From: Sinimarinibacterium arenosum | Lineage (GTDB): Bacteria > Pseudomonadota > Gammaproteobacteria > Nevskiales > Nevskiaceae | NCBI RefSeq assembly: GCF_005047655.1 | Contig: NZ_SUKF01000008.1 | Location: 211,351 to 275,350, forward strand | Reading direction: 5' to 3' | Length of the DNA stretch: 64,000 nucleotides | Shown here: positions 26,715 to 36,102 of the stretch, piece by piece | Position numbering within the stretch: position 1 is the stretch's first letter | Layout of the letters: each line of letters starts with the position of its first letter | Translations under genes and position numbers: made by a program | The notes under the pieces: generated by a model | Seen by the model: only the letters and a program-made list of their open reading frames with translations | Database searches by the model: none | Told to the model about the DNA's origin: nothing

Positions 26715-27560
26715 TCAGCGCTGCGCGATGAAGCGAGTGAAATGCGCGTGTTCGGTGTCGCCGACCCAGCGATTCAGATCCCACAGGTCGGCGACCGGCG
26801 CCCGCGTGAACGGCAGGCAGTGCAGGTAGCCGTCCGGTCCGAACTCCGGCGTCATCGTGGTGAGCGTCGTTCCGCCAGCGTGCTGCGCGTCCCAGATCAG
26901 TGTCCACCAGCGCTGGTGCGCCGCCAGCGCTTCGGCGAATTCCGGCGCAGCCGGATGCGGTACCTGCGGACCCTGGTCATAGCCGACGCGGGCGTGGATG
27001 TGGCGAACGTTGGGCGCGATGGCTTTGATGATGTCGAGCTCGCTGTCGATCAGCCGCTCGCAGACCACGCACCAGTGACTGAAATCGGCGGTGAGTGGAA
27101 TTTGCGGCAGCGCGGCGACGACATCGCGCGTGATCCACGGATTGAACAGCGAACGCCCACGATGCGTCTCGAAACTCAGTGACAGGCCGTGCCGTCGTGC
27201 CAGCGCCATGCCGCCTTCGAAGAAGCGCAGCGAGTCCGCCAGCGGCCACGCGTCGCACCCGCCGATGCAGTTCACGTGCAGTGGATGAAGCGCCTGCGCA
27301 CGCGACAGGCCGGCGTCGAGATCGCGCAGATGCTGCTCGACGCTGGCGTGGCGGTCGGGGACGTAACTGCCGGCGGTGGTGATCTCGGCGATGAACTGCA
27401 GTCCGTGGTCGTTCAGCGCCGCGCTCAGCTCGGCGAGCTGGGCGGGACTTTGTGGCGTTTGTCCCTCAAGACCGCCGAAGCCGGCGGCGTGTGCCTGCCC
27501 GGCGGCGGCGGCCAGCGATCCGTCGTGACCCCACAGCGTCTTGAACAGTTTCAGTTCCAT
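26715..27560 (-). CDS. Sugar phosphate isomerase/epimerase-like TIM-barrel protein
   Basis: 281 residues, xylose-isomerase-like TIM barrel (AP-endonuclease 2 family). Acidic and His metal-site residues appear as FIAEIT near 60, SFETHRGR near 130, TADFSHW near 157 and HIHARVG near 185. The substrate cannot be told. It follows the desaturase-like gene by four bases and lies between the two nitrogen operons, so it may act on the same compound. Alternatives: hydroxypyruvate isomerase-like or a ring/sugar epimerase. Confidence 0.8.
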   Translation of the reverse strand: MELKLFKTLWGHDGSLAAAAGQAHAAGFGGLEGQTPQSPAQLAELSAALNDHGLQFIAEITTAGSYVPDRHASVEQHLRDLDAGLSRAQALHPLHVNCIGGCDAWPLADSLRFFEGGMALARRHGLSLSFETHRGRSLFNPWITRDVVAALPQIPLTADFSHWCVVCERLIDSELDIIKAIAPNVRHIHARVGYDQGPQVPHPAAPEFAEALAAHQRWWTLIWDAQHAGGTTLTTMTPEFGPDGYLHCLPFTRAPVADLWDLNRWVGDTEHAHFTRFIAQR

Positions 27561-27564
27561 GACT

Positions 27565-28629
27565 TCAGTGCGCCGTCAGGAACGACACGCCGAGCACGCC
27601 GATGAAATCCTGCGGCGCGCCGATCGCGTGGTCGGGCGCATCGCCATTCAGCACGCGCGCGACGCGGTGGCGGTGGTAGCTGCGCAGCAGCGCGGCAAAT
27701 GGCAGGACGTGATCCGGCGTGCTCCCGGGTTGCGCACGATGCAGCGCCGGCAGTGCATGCCACGGCGTGCTGGGATGGATGTGATGCGCGTTGTGGTAAC
27801 CGAAGTTCAGCATCAATCGATCAATCCAGGGATGTGTCGGCGCCAGCGGATTGGAGTAGGTGTTGCGCTGTTCGTAGGCACGGTCGCCGGCAGGGCGCTG
27901 CGGGGTGCCGTCGTCCAGTGTGGTCAGCACGGCATAGGTGTGCTGGTGCACGTCCATGAAGCGCAGTGCGTGCAGGAACAGCAGATACGCGAGCGCGTAA
28001 TACAGCGGCGCCGTCGGCGTGATCCACGCCATGCCGACGAACAGGCTGCCGCGCACGACCAGATTGACCAGCACGCGCGTGCGGCGATCGCGGCGCTTCG
28101 GCGAGGTGAACGGCAGCACGATCACCAGCGCATGCATCAGCAGGTCGACTGCCGGGATGTAGGCCCACTCGGCCAGCTGCACCGCGCGCAGCCACCCCGG
28201 ATGGCGCAGCAGCAGCGCACGGTAGTCGTAGGCGATGACGTCGGCGCGTTCGGAGTGATGGCGCAGATGCTTGCGCCGGATATCGTCGTAGCGACCATAA
28301 CTGGCGCCGACCATCCAGCTCAGCACTGCGCCGAGCCGGCGATTGGCGGCCTGTGAGACGAAAATGCTGTTGTGCGCGCATTCGTGGATCAGATACGCGG
28401 CCACGACCAGGCTGTGCGCCAGCGCCAGGCATGCAATCCCTTGCAGCAGCATGGTGCCGGACAGCAGGCCGCCAATTGCTGCAGCGGTTACGCCCAGGGC
28501 GTAGCCCAGCGCCGCGAGTTGTGGCCAGTCCGCGCGGCCGCCGCGCAATGCCCAGTCCATCCTGCCGCTCCATGCCTGCGGCCAAGGCGCCGCAATGCAG
28601 GCCACTGCGCAATCGACGTGCCACGCCAT
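27565..28629 (-). CDS. Membrane fatty-acid-desaturase-like diiron protein
   Basis: Up to 354 residues. Three His boxes of membrane diiron desaturases/hydroxylases are present: HECAHNS near residue 82, HLRHHSERAD near 120, and YHNAHHIHP near 275. Hydrophobic helices stand between them. Such enzymes insert oxygen or desaturate acyl chains or other substrates. Its position, divergent from the guanidine operon and coupled to an isomerase-like gene, is unusual for lipid metabolism; oxidation of an alkylguanidine side chain is a speculative option. The start may be 28629 (AAGG nearby) or ATG 28560. Confidence 0.78.
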   Translation of the reverse strand: MAWHVDCAVACIAAPWPQAWSGRMDWALRGGRADWPQLAALGYALGVTAAAIGGLLSGTMLLQGIACLALAHSLVVAAYLIHECAHNSIFVSQAANRRLGAVLSWMVGASYGRYDDIRRKHLRHHSERADVIAYDYRALLLRHPGWLRAVQLAEWAYIPAVDLLMHALVIVLPFTSPKRRDRRTRVLVNLVVRGSLFVGMAWITPTAPLYYALAYLLFLHALRFMDVHQHTYAVLTTLDDGTPQRPAGDRAYEQRNTYSNPLAPTHPWIDRLMLNFGYHNAHHIHPSTPWHALPALHRAQPGSTPDHVLPFAALLRSYHRHRVARVLNGDAPDHAIGAPQDFIGVLGVSFLTAH

Positions 28630-28692
28630 CGCGGACCTTAGATAGGCATGAGGTAGGCATGGGGGTTTGTGCGATCCAGCGTGATGGCCGGT

Positions 28693-28731
28693 GGTGCACT
28701 ATTTCGACGCATCGGTGCGCCATCGTGGCGC
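28693..28731. promoter_or_regulatory. Possible NtrC-like sites upstream of the guanidine operon
   Basis: GCGCCA-TCG-TGGCGC (28717-28731) is a perfect inverted repeat with the same layout as the NtrC core but with G/C for A/T at one position of each arm; GGTGCACT lies at 28693. They sit 50-90 bases before the sigma-54 promoter. Tentative. Confidence 0.35.
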
Positions 28732-28782
28732 GGATGTGGTCACCGGACGCGCGCAGGCGGCGTCACAGCCGCGGCTTCGCCG

Positions 28783-28798
28783 TGGCATGTGTTGTGCT
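28783..28798 (+). promoter_or_regulatory. Sigma-54 promoter of the guanidine operon
   Basis: TGGCATG-TGTT-GTGCT fits the RpoN consensus with two substitutions and exact GG/GC spacing. Transcription would begin near 28810, about 50 bases before the guanidine-I aptamer, so initiation responds to nitrogen and elongation or translation to guanidine. Confidence 0.75.
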
Positions 28799-28859
28799 AT
28801 ATCTGCACTTGAGAGGGGTAGGCCGCGCTTCGGAAAACCGATGCCCGGCCCGCTGCTTC

Positions 28860-28980
28860 GAAGGGTGGCTAGGGTTCCGGTCCGCGGTGCGGATGCTGGT
28901 CCGAGAGCCGCCGGCCTCTGCGAGGCGGGCCTGTCCCGCGGATCGGATGCTGCACGGAGGGATAAAAGCCCGGGAGGATC
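28860..28980 (+). ncRNA. Guanidine-I riboswitch (ykkC class, subtype 1)
   Basis: Highly conserved ykkC blocks appear in order: CTAGGGTTCCG (28869-28879), CTGGTCCGAGAG (28896-28907) and, after a variable GC-rich hairpin, ACGGAGGGATAAAAGCCCGG (from 28954) followed by GAGGA. These are the signature segments of the guanidine-binding aptamer. It lies 114 bases before the first DUF1989 gene. The genes downstream are those known to be guanidine controlled, which favours subtype 1 over the ppGpp or PRPP subtypes. No terminator with a T-run is seen after it, so control may be translational. Confidence 0.95.
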
Positions 28981-29037
28981 GCTTTGATGTCAGGCGCTCT
29001 CTCGTTGTGCTTTCGATCTGACCCGCAGGAGGCTGCC

Positions 29038-29097
29038 GTGAACAAAATACTGAATCCCCAACCGCCCTCTCGCCCTACGTGCGGAGCGTGGCGATGA
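29038..29097 (+). CDS. Putative 19-residue leader peptide between riboswitch and guanidine operon
   Basis: GTG at 29038 is preceded by a perfect AGGAGG at 29027-29032 (five-base spacing). The frame encodes [19 protein letters not shown] and its TGA overlaps the ATG of the next gene as ATGA. The ribosome binding site is better than that of the structural gene, so translation of the leader could be what the riboswitch controls, with coupling to the downstream gene. The Pro-Pro pair may slow ribosomes. No similarity is recognised. Confidence 0.5.
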   Translation: MNKILNPQPPSRPTCGAWR

Positions 29098-29831
29098 CTG
29101 CGCTCTCACCGATCGCGCCGTCCGCGCTGCTGTGGCAGGAAACCGTGCCCGGGGGCTGTCACTGGTCCGGCCTGATGCGACGCGGCAGCGCGCTGCGCCT
29201 GACCGATCTCGACGGCGGCGCCAACGTCTCGGCGCTTTTCTTCAATCAGGAAGAGAAGCTCGAGCGCTACAACATGCCGGACTCGCTCAAGGCACAGCAC
29301 ACCGCGTTTCTGACCACCGGCAACGTACTGATGTCGGACATGGGCCGCGTGCTGTGCTCGATCATCGGTGACGAGCTCGGGTGGCACGACACCGTCTGCG
29401 GGCTGTCGGATGCGAATTCGATTCGTGAAAAGTACGGCGAGGCGCGGTACCAGACGCATCGCAACGCGATGCATCGCAGTGCGCGTGACGGGCTGCTGGT
29501 CGAACTCGGAAAGTGGGGACTGGGCAAGCGTGATCTGGTCGCCAACGCCAACTTCTTCAGCAAGGTGGTGCCGGATGCTGACGGCTATCTGGGCTACGTC
29601 ACGGGGCATAGCCGCGCCGGCGCCGCGCTGGACCTGCGCTTCGACATGAACGTACTGGTGGTGCTGTCGACTGCGCCACATCCGCTGGCTCCTGCCGGAG
29701 CGTACCGGCCTGCGGCGGTCGAACTCAGCGCCTGGCACGCCGGTGTCGCTGCGCCCGACGACGTCTGCCGTTTGCACTGTCCGCAGAACCAGCGGGCGTT
29801 CACCAACACCGACCGCTACTTCGCGCAATAG
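29094..29831 (+). CDS. DUF1989 urea carboxylase-associated protein, probable carboxyguanidine deiminase subunit
   Basis: 245 residues of the DUF1989 family ([34 protein letters not shown] and [10 protein letters not shown] are diagnostic for the urea carboxylase-associated type). Together with the second DUF1989 protein it is known to form CgdAB, which deiminates carboxyguanidine to allophanate plus ammonia. ATG 29094 has GGAG seven bases upstream and overlaps the leader ORF stop; GTG 29079 is an alternative. Eleven bases separate it from its partner gene. Which subunit (A or B) it is I do not assign. Confidence 0.92.
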   Translation: MTALSPIAPSALLWQETVPGGCHWSGLMRRGSALRLTDLDGGANVSALFFNQEEKLERYNMPDSLKAQHTAFLTTGNVLMSDMGRVLCSIIGDELGWHDTVCGLSDANSIREKYGEARYQTHRNAMHRSARDGLLVELGKWGLGKRDLVANANFFSKVVPDADGYLGYVTGHSRAGAALDLRFDMNVLVVLSTAPHPLAPAGAYRPAAVELSAWHAGVAAPDDVCRLHCPQNQRAFTNTDRYFAQ

Positions 29832-29842
29832 GGAGTGCAGAG

Positions 29843-30502
29843 ATGAGTCTGATCGTTGAAAGTCATCTGCGCCCGGAAACCGCGGTGCTGGATCAGGTCT
29901 GCGCTGCCGGTGAGCCGTGGATGGCGACGGTGCGCAAGGGCCAGGTGTTCCGCATTCTCGACCTCGAAGGCAACCAGGCCGTGGACACACTGTTCTACAG
30001 CGCGGCCGACGCGGAGGAACGCTACAGCGCGGTGGATACGATCCAGCGGCAGGCGCGCCTGTATCTGGAAGCAGGATCGGTGCTGTACTCCAGCGAAGGT
30101 CGACCGATGCTGACCATTGTCGCCGACACCTGCGGTCGCCACGACACCCTAGGGGGCGCCTGTGCGGCCGAAAGCAATACCGTGCGCTATGCACTGGACA
30201 AGCGACCGATGCACAGCTGCCGTGACAATTTCATGCACGCGCTGGCGCACTGCGACTGCGCGCATCACCTGAATCTGGGCAAGCGCGACATCGCACCGAA
30301 TATCAATTTCTTCATGAACGTGCCGGTGACGCCGGACGGCGCACTGAAATTCGATGACGGCATTTCCGCCCCGGGCAAATACGTCGAGCTGCGAGCAGAG
30401 ATGGACGTGGTGGTGCTGATCTCCAACTGCCCGCAGCTCAACAATCCCTGCAATGCCTACAACCCGACGCCGGTGCGGCTGTTGGTGTGGGACCCGGAAT
30501 GA
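29843..30502 (+). CDS. DUF1989 urea carboxylase-associated protein, second carboxyguanidine deiminase subunit
   Basis: 219 residues. [32 protein letters not shown] and the Cys/His-rich [18 protein letters not shown] near residue 95 match the other urea carboxylase-associated DUF1989 type; the Cys and His are probable zinc ligands. It is predicted to act as a heteromer with the preceding protein on carboxyguanidine. It is followed by a 99-base gap carrying two ACGA-loop hairpins before the carboxylase gene. Confidence 0.92.
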   Translation: MSLIVESHLRPETAVLDQVCAAGEPWMATVRKGQVFRILDLEGNQAVDTLFYSAADAEERYSAVDTIQRQARLYLEAGSVLYSSEGRPMLTIVADTCGRHDTLGGACAAESNTVRYALDKRPMHSCRDNFMHALAHCDCAHHLNLGKRDIAPNINFFMNVPVTPDGALKFDDGISAPGKYVELRAEMDVVVLISNCPQLNNPCNAYNPTPVRLLVWDPE

Positions 30503-30537
30503 GCGGAATCTGATCCGGCGGTATCGCGGTAACACGA

Positions 30538-30585
30538 CAGCGGGACGACCCGTTGCCGTCCTCACGCAGAAGCGGGACGACCCGT
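30538..30585 (+). ncRNA. Guanidine-II (mini-ykkC) riboswitch candidate
   Basis: A 15-base direct repeat AGCGGGACGACCCGT occurs at 30539 and 30571. Each copy folds into a GC stem with an ACGA tetraloop (hairpins 30538-30555 and 30572-30585) joined by a 16-base linker. Two tandem hairpins with ACGR loops define the mini-ykkC guanidine-binding class. The second hairpin ends 16 bases before the carboxylase ATG. Linker CTCA (30561-30564) is complementary to TGAG (30589-30592) just before the start, in keeping with release of the start site when guanidine is bound. Confidence 0.85.
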
Positions 30586-30601
30586 CGATGAGATCGATGT
30601 C

Positions 30602-33600
30602 ATGTTCAACAAGGTCCTGATAGCCAATCGCGGTGCCATCGCCTGCCGCGTCATCCGCACGCTCAAGGCGCTCGGCGTGAAGTCGGTCGCGGTGTATTCG
30701 GAGGCCGATGCCAATGCGCTGCATGTGAGTCTGGCCGACGAAGCCGTATGCATCGGTCCGGCGCCGGCGACGGAGAGCTATCTGCGCGCTGAGCGCATTC
30801 TGGATGCAGCGCGCGCGACCGGTGCCGAAGCGATCCATCCAGGGTACGGCTTCCTCTCCGAGAATCCGGACTTTGCCGAAGCCTGTGCCGCAGCCGGCAT
30901 CGCCTTCGTCGGGCCGACCCCGGAGCAGATGCGCGCGTTCGGCCTCAAGCACACCGCGCGCAGCCTGGCCGAGGACAGTGGCGTGCCGATGCTGCCCGGC
31001 AGCGGCCTGCTCAATGACGTCGGACATGCGCGCGCCGAGGCCGCACGCATCGGCTACCCGGTGATGCTCAAGAGCACTGCCGGTGGCGGTGGCATCGGCA
31101 TGCGTCTGGTGTGGTCAGACGACGCGCTGGAGGAGGCCTATGCTTCGGTCGATCGTCTGGCGCGCGCCAATTTCAAGGAAGCCGGCATCTTCATCGAAAA
31201 ATACGTCGAGGCCGCGCGCCATATCGAAGTGCAGGTCTTCGGCGATGGCGAAGGTCACGTCATCGCGCTGGGCGAGCGCGACTGCTCGGTCCAGCGGCGC
31301 AATCAGAAAGTGATCGAGGAAACGCCGGCCCCCGGCTTGAGCGACGCGCAGCGTGCGCAGCTGCACTCCGTCGCGGTGCGCTTGATGCAGTCGGTCAACT
31401 ATCGCTCGGCCGGCACTGTCGAGTTTGTGATGGACGCGAGCACCGGCGCGTTCTATTTCCTGGAGGTCAACACGCGGCTGCAGGTCGAGCACGGTGTGAC
31501 CGAACAGGTTGCCGGGGTCGATCTGGTGGCCTGGATGCTGCAGCTGGCTGCGGGCGATCTCCCGGCGTTGGACGGTTTGCAGCCACGCCTGCGCGGCGCG
31601 TCGATCCAGGTGCGTCTGTATGCCGAAGATCCGAACAAGGACTTCCAGCCGTCGTCGGGACTACTGACCGAAGTGGCGTTTCCGGCGGACGCGCGCATCG
31701 AAAGTGCGGTGGTTGGCGGCGCCGAGGTCACGCCGTACTACGATCCGATGCTGGCCAAGCTGATCGTCACCGCCGACACGCGTGATGCCGCGCTGGAAAA
31801 GCTGCAGGCGGCGCTGGCCGCGACGCGCATCGCCGGCATCGAAACCAATCTCGACTATCTGCGTCAGGTTGTTGGCGACCGCGTTTTTGCTGAAGGCCGC
31901 CAGACCACGCGCTACCTGAACAGCTTCCACTATCTGCCGTCCACGATCGACGTGATCGAACCCGGCGTGCAGACCTCGGTGCAGGACTGGCCCGGTCGTG
32001 TGGGCTACTGGGATGTTGGCGTACCGCCCTCCGGTCCGATGGACGCACTGGCGCTGCGCATCGGCAACCGGCTGCTCGGCAACGACGAAGGCAGCGCCGC
32101 ACTCGAATGCACCATGAGCGGACCCAGCCTGCGTTTCAATTGCGACACCGTGTTTGCGCTGACTGGCGCAGAAACGGCGGCGACGCTGGATGGCGCACCG
32201 CTGGCGTACTGGCAGACGCATCGCGTCCGCGCCGGCAGCGTACTCACTATCGGTGCGGTCAAGGACGCCGGCTGTCGCAGTTATCTGTGCGTGCGGGGTG
32301 GGTTCGACGTGCCGGATTATCTCGGCGCCAAGGCCACCTTCACGCTGGGCCAATTCGGCGGGCACGCCGGTCGCACGCTGCGAGGCGGCGATGTGCTGCA
32401 TCTGTGTCCGGCCGCGGAACCCTCGATCGCCGCTGACGCGCACTGGCCGGCAGCGGCGCGACCGCAGCATGCGCGGCACTGGCAGATCGGCGTGCTCTAC
32501 GGTCCGCATGGCGCCCCGGACTTTTTCACCGACCCGGACATCGAGCGCTTCTTCGCGACCGATTGGGAAGTGCACTACAACTCCAGCCGCACCGGCGTGC
32601 GTCTGATCGGACCCAAGCCGGAATGGGCGCGCAGCGACGGCGGCGAAGCCGGCCTGCATCCGTCCAACATCCACGACAATGCTTACGCCATTGGCGCGAT
32701 CGACTTCACTGGCGACATGCCGGTGATTCTCGGGCCTGATGGCCCCAGTCTCGGCGGCTTCGTGTGTCCGGCCGTGGTGGTGCAGGCCGAGCTGTGGAAG
32801 CTGGGGCAGCTGCGTCCGGGCGACACCTTGCGGTTTGTCCCGGTCGGGGCGGAGCAGGCGGCGCAGATGCTGGAGGCCCAGGCGGCAAGCCTGAGCTGCG
32901 GTGCGCCGCTGGCGCAGCCGCAGACCGAGGCGCTGACGTCTCCGATCCTGATGCAGCGTGCCGCTGCGGGTGAGCATCCGCAGGTGATCTATCGGCAGGC
33001 CGGCGATGCCTATCTGCTGGTCGAGTACGGGCCGCTGGAACTGGACCTGACACTGCGCTTCCGAGCGCACGCGCTGATGGAAGCGCTGCAGGGCTGGCGT
33101 GATACCCAGGACAACAGCGGCATCATCGATCTGACGCCGGGCATCCGCTCACTGCAGGTGCATTACGATCCGCGCCGACTGGCCCGCACGGCCCTGCTTG
33201 AACGCCTGCAGCAGATCGAGGATGCGTTGCCGGCGATCGACGAGAACAGTGTGCCGACACGCATCGTGCATCTTCCGTTGTCCTGGGACGATGCCGCGAC
33301 GAAACTCGCGATCGACAAGTACATGCAGTCGGTGCGCAAGGACGCGCCGTGGTGTCCGAGCAATATCGAATTCATCCGTCGTATCAACGGGCTCGACAGC
33401 GTCGACGCGGTCAAGCGCATCGTGTTCGATGCCGCGTATCTGGTGCTGGGCCTCGGCGACGTCTATCTCGGCGCGCCGGTGGCGACCCCGCTGGACCCGC
33501 GGCATCGACTGGTCACCACCAAGTACAACCCGGCGCGCACCTGGACGCCGGAGAATGCCGTCGGTATCGGCGGTGCCTATCTGTGCGTCTACGGCATGGA

Positions 33601-34207
33601 AGGGCCGGGCGGCTACCAGTTTGTCGGTCGCACCGTGCAGATGTGGAACCGCTGGCGCCAGACGGCCGATTTCGCCAAACCCTGGCTGCTGCGTTTCTTC
33701 GACCAGATCCGTTTCTACGAAGTCGGCGCCGATGAGCTGCTGCAGCTGCGGCAGGATTTCGTCGCTGGGCGCTTCCAGCTGAAGATCGAGCACAGTCGAT
33801 TCAACCTGGCCGACTACACCCGCTTTCTCGGTGACAACGCTGCGGAGATTTCCAGCTTCAAGACGCAGCAGCAATCCGCCTTCGACGCGGAACGTGAACG
33901 CTGGCGCGCGGCCGGTCAGGCCGAATACGTCAGCGAGGCCGAGGTCGCCGCAGCCGGCCCCGATAGCGAACTCGACCTGCCGCCCGGCGCGCGCATGGTC
34001 ACTGCGCACGTGCCGGGCAGTGTCTGGAAGGTGCTGGTGCAGCCGGGTCAGCGCGTCGCCGCTGGCGAGACCCTGGTGATCGTGGAATCGATGAAGATGG
34101 AATTCAGTGTGGTGGCGCCCGAAGCCGGCGAGGTCCTGACGGTGCTGTGCCGCGAAGGTGCGCCGGTATCGGCGGGCCAGGATGTGCTGACCCTGCAAGT
34201 CTCATGA
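30602..34207 (+). CDS. Biotin-dependent guanidine carboxylase (urea carboxylase family)
   Basis: 1201 residues. Biotin carboxylase N-domain and ATP-grasp (about 1-445; GGGGIGM near 160), then a carboxyltransferase built from allophanate-hydrolase-subunit-2-like (about 450-740; [14 protein letters not shown]) and subunit-1-like (about 790-1000; [13 protein letters not shown]) modules, and a C-terminal biotinyl domain with MKM and biotin-Lys1165. Enzymes of this family carboxylate urea or guanidine. The guanidine-I and guanidine-II elements and the two DUF1989 genes indicate guanidine as the true substrate. Allophanate hydrolase follows at 13 bases. The ribosome binding site is weak, as expected for a riboswitch-gated start. 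Confidence 0.95.
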   Translation: MFNKVLIANRGAIACRVIRTLKALGVKSVAVYSEADANALHVSLADEAVCIGPAPATESYLRAERILDAARATGAEAIHPGYGFLSENPDFAEACAAAGIAFVGPTPEQMRAFGLKHTARSLAEDSGVPMLPGSGLLNDVGHARAEAARIGYPVMLKSTAGGGGIGMRLVWSDDALEEAYASVDRLARANFKEAGIFIEKYVEAARHIEVQVFGDGEGHVIALGERDCSVQRRNQKVIEETPAPGLSDAQRAQLHSVAVRLMQSVNYRSAGTVEFVMDASTGAFYFLEVNTRLQVEHGVTEQVAGVDLVAWMLQLAAGDLPALDGLQPRLRGASIQVRLYAEDPNKDFQPSSGLLTEVAFPADARIESAVVGGAEVTPYYDPMLAKLIVTADTRDAALEKLQAALAATRIAGIETNLDYLRQVVGDRVFAEGRQTTRYLNSFHYLPSTIDVIEPGVQTSVQDWPGRVGYWDVGVPPSGPMDALALRIGNRLLGNDEGSAALECTMSGPSLRFNCDTVFALTGAETAATLDGAPLAYWQTHRVRAGSVLTIGAVKDAGCRSYLCVRGGFDVPDYLGAKATFTLGQFGGHAGRTLRGGDVLHLCPAAEPSIAADAHWPAAARPQHARHWQIGVLYGPHGAPDFFTDPDIERFFATDWEVHYNSSRTGVRLIGPKPEWARSDGGEAGLHPSNIHDNAYAIGAIDFTGDMPVILGPDGPSLGGFVCPAVVVQAELWKLGQLRPGDTLRFVPVGAEQAAQMLEAQAASLSCGAPLAQPQTEALTSPILMQRAAAGEHPQVIYRQAGDAYLLVEYGPLELDLTLRFRAHALMEALQGWRDTQDNSGIIDLTPGIRSLQVHYDPRRLARTALLERLQQIEDALPAIDENSVPTRIVHLPLSWDDAATKLAIDKYMQSVRKDAPWCPSNIEFIRRINGLDSVDAVKRIVFDAAYLVLGLGDVYLGAPVATPLDPRHRLVTTKYNPARTWTPENAVGIGGAYLCVYGMEGPGGYQFVGRTVQMWNRWRQTADFAKPWLLRFFDQIRFYEVGADELLQLRQDFVAGRFQLKIEHSRFNLADYTRFLGDNAAEISSFKTQQQSAFDAERERWRAAGQAEYVSEAEVAAAGPDSELDLPPGARMVTAHVPGSVWKVLVQPGQRVAAGETLVIVESMKMEFSVVAPEAGEVLTVLCREGAPVSAGQDVLTLQVS

Positions 34208-34220
34208 GCCGGAGCCCGCG

Positions 34221-36023
34221 ATGAGCGACCAGATTCCTGACAGTCTCGACCTGGACACGCTGCGCGCCGCGTATCGCGCGGGTCTCAAGCCCAGCGTGCT
34301 GCTCGAGGCCCTGCTGGAACGCGCCGAAAACGATACACGGCATTGCTGGATCGCCTTGACGCCGGTCGAGCAGCTGCGCGCGCTGGCGAGCGCGCTGGAT
34401 GCGCAAGCGCCGGACTCGCTGCCGTTGTACGGCGTGCCGTTCGCGATCAAGGACAACATTGATCTCGAAGGGCTGCCGACGACGGCGGCGTGCCCCGATT
34501 TTGCCTACATGCCCGAGCGCAGCGCCGAAGTCGTCGAACGCCTGATCGCGGCCGGGGCGTTGCCGCTGGGCAAAACCAATCTGGACCAGTTCGCCACCGG
34601 CCTCAACGGCACGCGTTCGCCCTACGGGGTCTGCCTCAACGCCTTCGATCCGGCCTATGTCTCCGGCGGGTCCAGCTCGGGTTCCGCGGTCAGTGTCGCA
34701 ACCGCTCAGGTCAGTTTTTCGTTGGGCACCGACACCGCGGGGTCCGGTCGGGTCCCGGCCGCGTTCAACAATCTGGTGGGGCTGAAGCCGACGCGCGGCC
34801 TGATTTCGACGCGGGGCGTGGTGCCGGCGTGCCGCTCACTCGATTGCGTCTCGATTTTCGCGCTGACGGCGGAAGACGCCGAGCGGGTCTACGGCGTGGC
34901 GCTGGGCGGTGACGGTGATCCGGCGTACGCGCGGGCTGCCGAGCCGCATGGCTTCGATTTCGGACGTGCGCAGGGCTTCCGCTTCGGCGTGCCGCGCGCG
35001 GAGCAGCTCCAGTTCTTTGGTGACGCGGCCTACGAGGCGCTGTTCGCTGAAGCCGTCACCCGACTCGAGGCGCTGGGCGGGACGCGCTGCGAGATCGATT
35101 TCGCGCCGTTTCTCGATGCCGCCCGACTGCTCTACGACGGGCCGTGGGTCGCCGAGCGCTATCACGCAATCCGCGAATTTATCGAGCGCCAGCCGGAATC
35201 TCTGCTGCCGGTGATCCGGCAGATCGTCGGTGCCGCGGCATCCCTGCGCAGCGTTGATGCCTTCGACGCGTTCTATCAGCTGGCAGCGCTGAAGCGCAGC
35301 GCCGATGCCATCTGGAAGGATGTCGATGTGGTGCTGACGCCGACCGCCGGCTTCATCCCGACGATCGAGGCGACCCTTGCCGAGCCGGTACGCCTCAACA
35401 GCGATCTCGGGTACTACACCAACTTCATGAACCTGCTGGATTACGCCGCGGTGGCAATGCCGGCGGGTTTTCGCGCCGACGGCCTGCCGTTTGGCGTCAC
35501 GCTGTTCGCGCCGGCGCATCAGGACGTGCCGCTGCTGCATCTGGCCGCGCGCTGGCAGCGCGCGGGCGCGGTGACCTTGGGTGCCACCGCGCAACCGATG
35601 CCGCCGCTGGCCGCGGTGGCGCCGGCCGTGCCCAGCGGGCAGGTCCAGCTCGCCGTCTGCGGTGCGCACATGGCGGGTCTGCCGTTGAATCATCAGCTCA
35701 CCGAGCGCGGTGCGCGCCTGGTGTGCGCGACGCAGTCGGCGCCGGCCTATCGTTTTTATGCACTGGCCGGCGGGCCGCCGTTCCGGCCGGGCATGATCCG
35801 CGTCGCCGAAGGTGGTGCTGCGATCGAGGTCGAAGTGTGGGAGCTGCCGGCGCGCCTGTTCGGCAGCTTTGTGGCCGCAATCCCGGCGCCGCTGGGGATC
35901 GGCAAGCTGGAGCTGGCCGACGGTCGCTGGGTGCCGGGTTTCATCTGCGAGCCGGGGGGTGTGGTTGGCGCTGCCGACATCACGCATCACGGCGGCTGGC
36001 GCGCCTATCTGGCTCAGCGGTAG
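34221..36023 (+). CDS. atzF: Allophanate hydrolase
   Basis: 600 residues. The amidase-signature domain (about 1-440) carries the Lys-Ser-Ser triad: Lys77 in IKDNID, Ser in GGSSSGS (151-153) and nucleophile Ser175 in TAGSGRVPA. A C-terminal AtzF-type domain (about 470-600) follows, which finishes decarboxylation of the product. It converts allophanate to carbon dioxide and two ammonia, the last step of guanidine degradation in this operon. The start at 34221 lies 13 bases after the carboxylase stop. Confidence 0.95.
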   Translation: MSDQIPDSLDLDTLRAAYRAGLKPSVLLEALLERAENDTRHCWIALTPVEQLRALASALDAQAPDSLPLYGVPFAIKDNIDLEGLPTTAACPDFAYMPERSAEVVERLIAAGALPLGKTNLDQFATGLNGTRSPYGVCLNAFDPAYVSGGSSSGSAVSVATAQVSFSLGTDTAGSGRVPAAFNNLVGLKPTRGLISTRGVVPACRSLDCVSIFALTAEDAERVYGVALGGDGDPAYARAAEPHGFDFGRAQGFRFGVPRAEQLQFFGDAAYEALFAEAVTRLEALGGTRCEIDFAPFLDAARLLYDGPWVAERYHAIREFIERQPESLLPVIRQIVGAAASLRSVDAFDAFYQLAALKRSADAIWKDVDVVLTPTAGFIPTIEATLAEPVRLNSDLGYYTNFMNLLDYAAVAMPAGFRADGLPFGVTLFAPAHQDVPLLHLAARWQRAGAVTLGATAQPMPPLAAVAPAVPSGQVQLAVCGAHMAGLPLNHQLTERGARLVCATQSAPAYRFYALAGGPPFRPGMIRVAEGGAAIEVEVWELPARLFGSFVAAIPAPLGIGKLELADGRWVPGFICEPGGVVGAADITHHGGWRAYLAQR

Positions 36024-36102
36024 TGTTCGAGGCCGTTCGCGGATCGGCCTGCGCGGTGCGTGCTGCTAGACTCGGAGCCGGTTCAGCTGAACGAGAGTCG
36101 CC

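Noticed and set aside
28981..29037. Intrinsic terminator as expression platform of the guanidine-I riboswitch
   Set aside because: No stable hairpin followed by a T-run is present, so transcriptional attenuation is not supported by the sequence.
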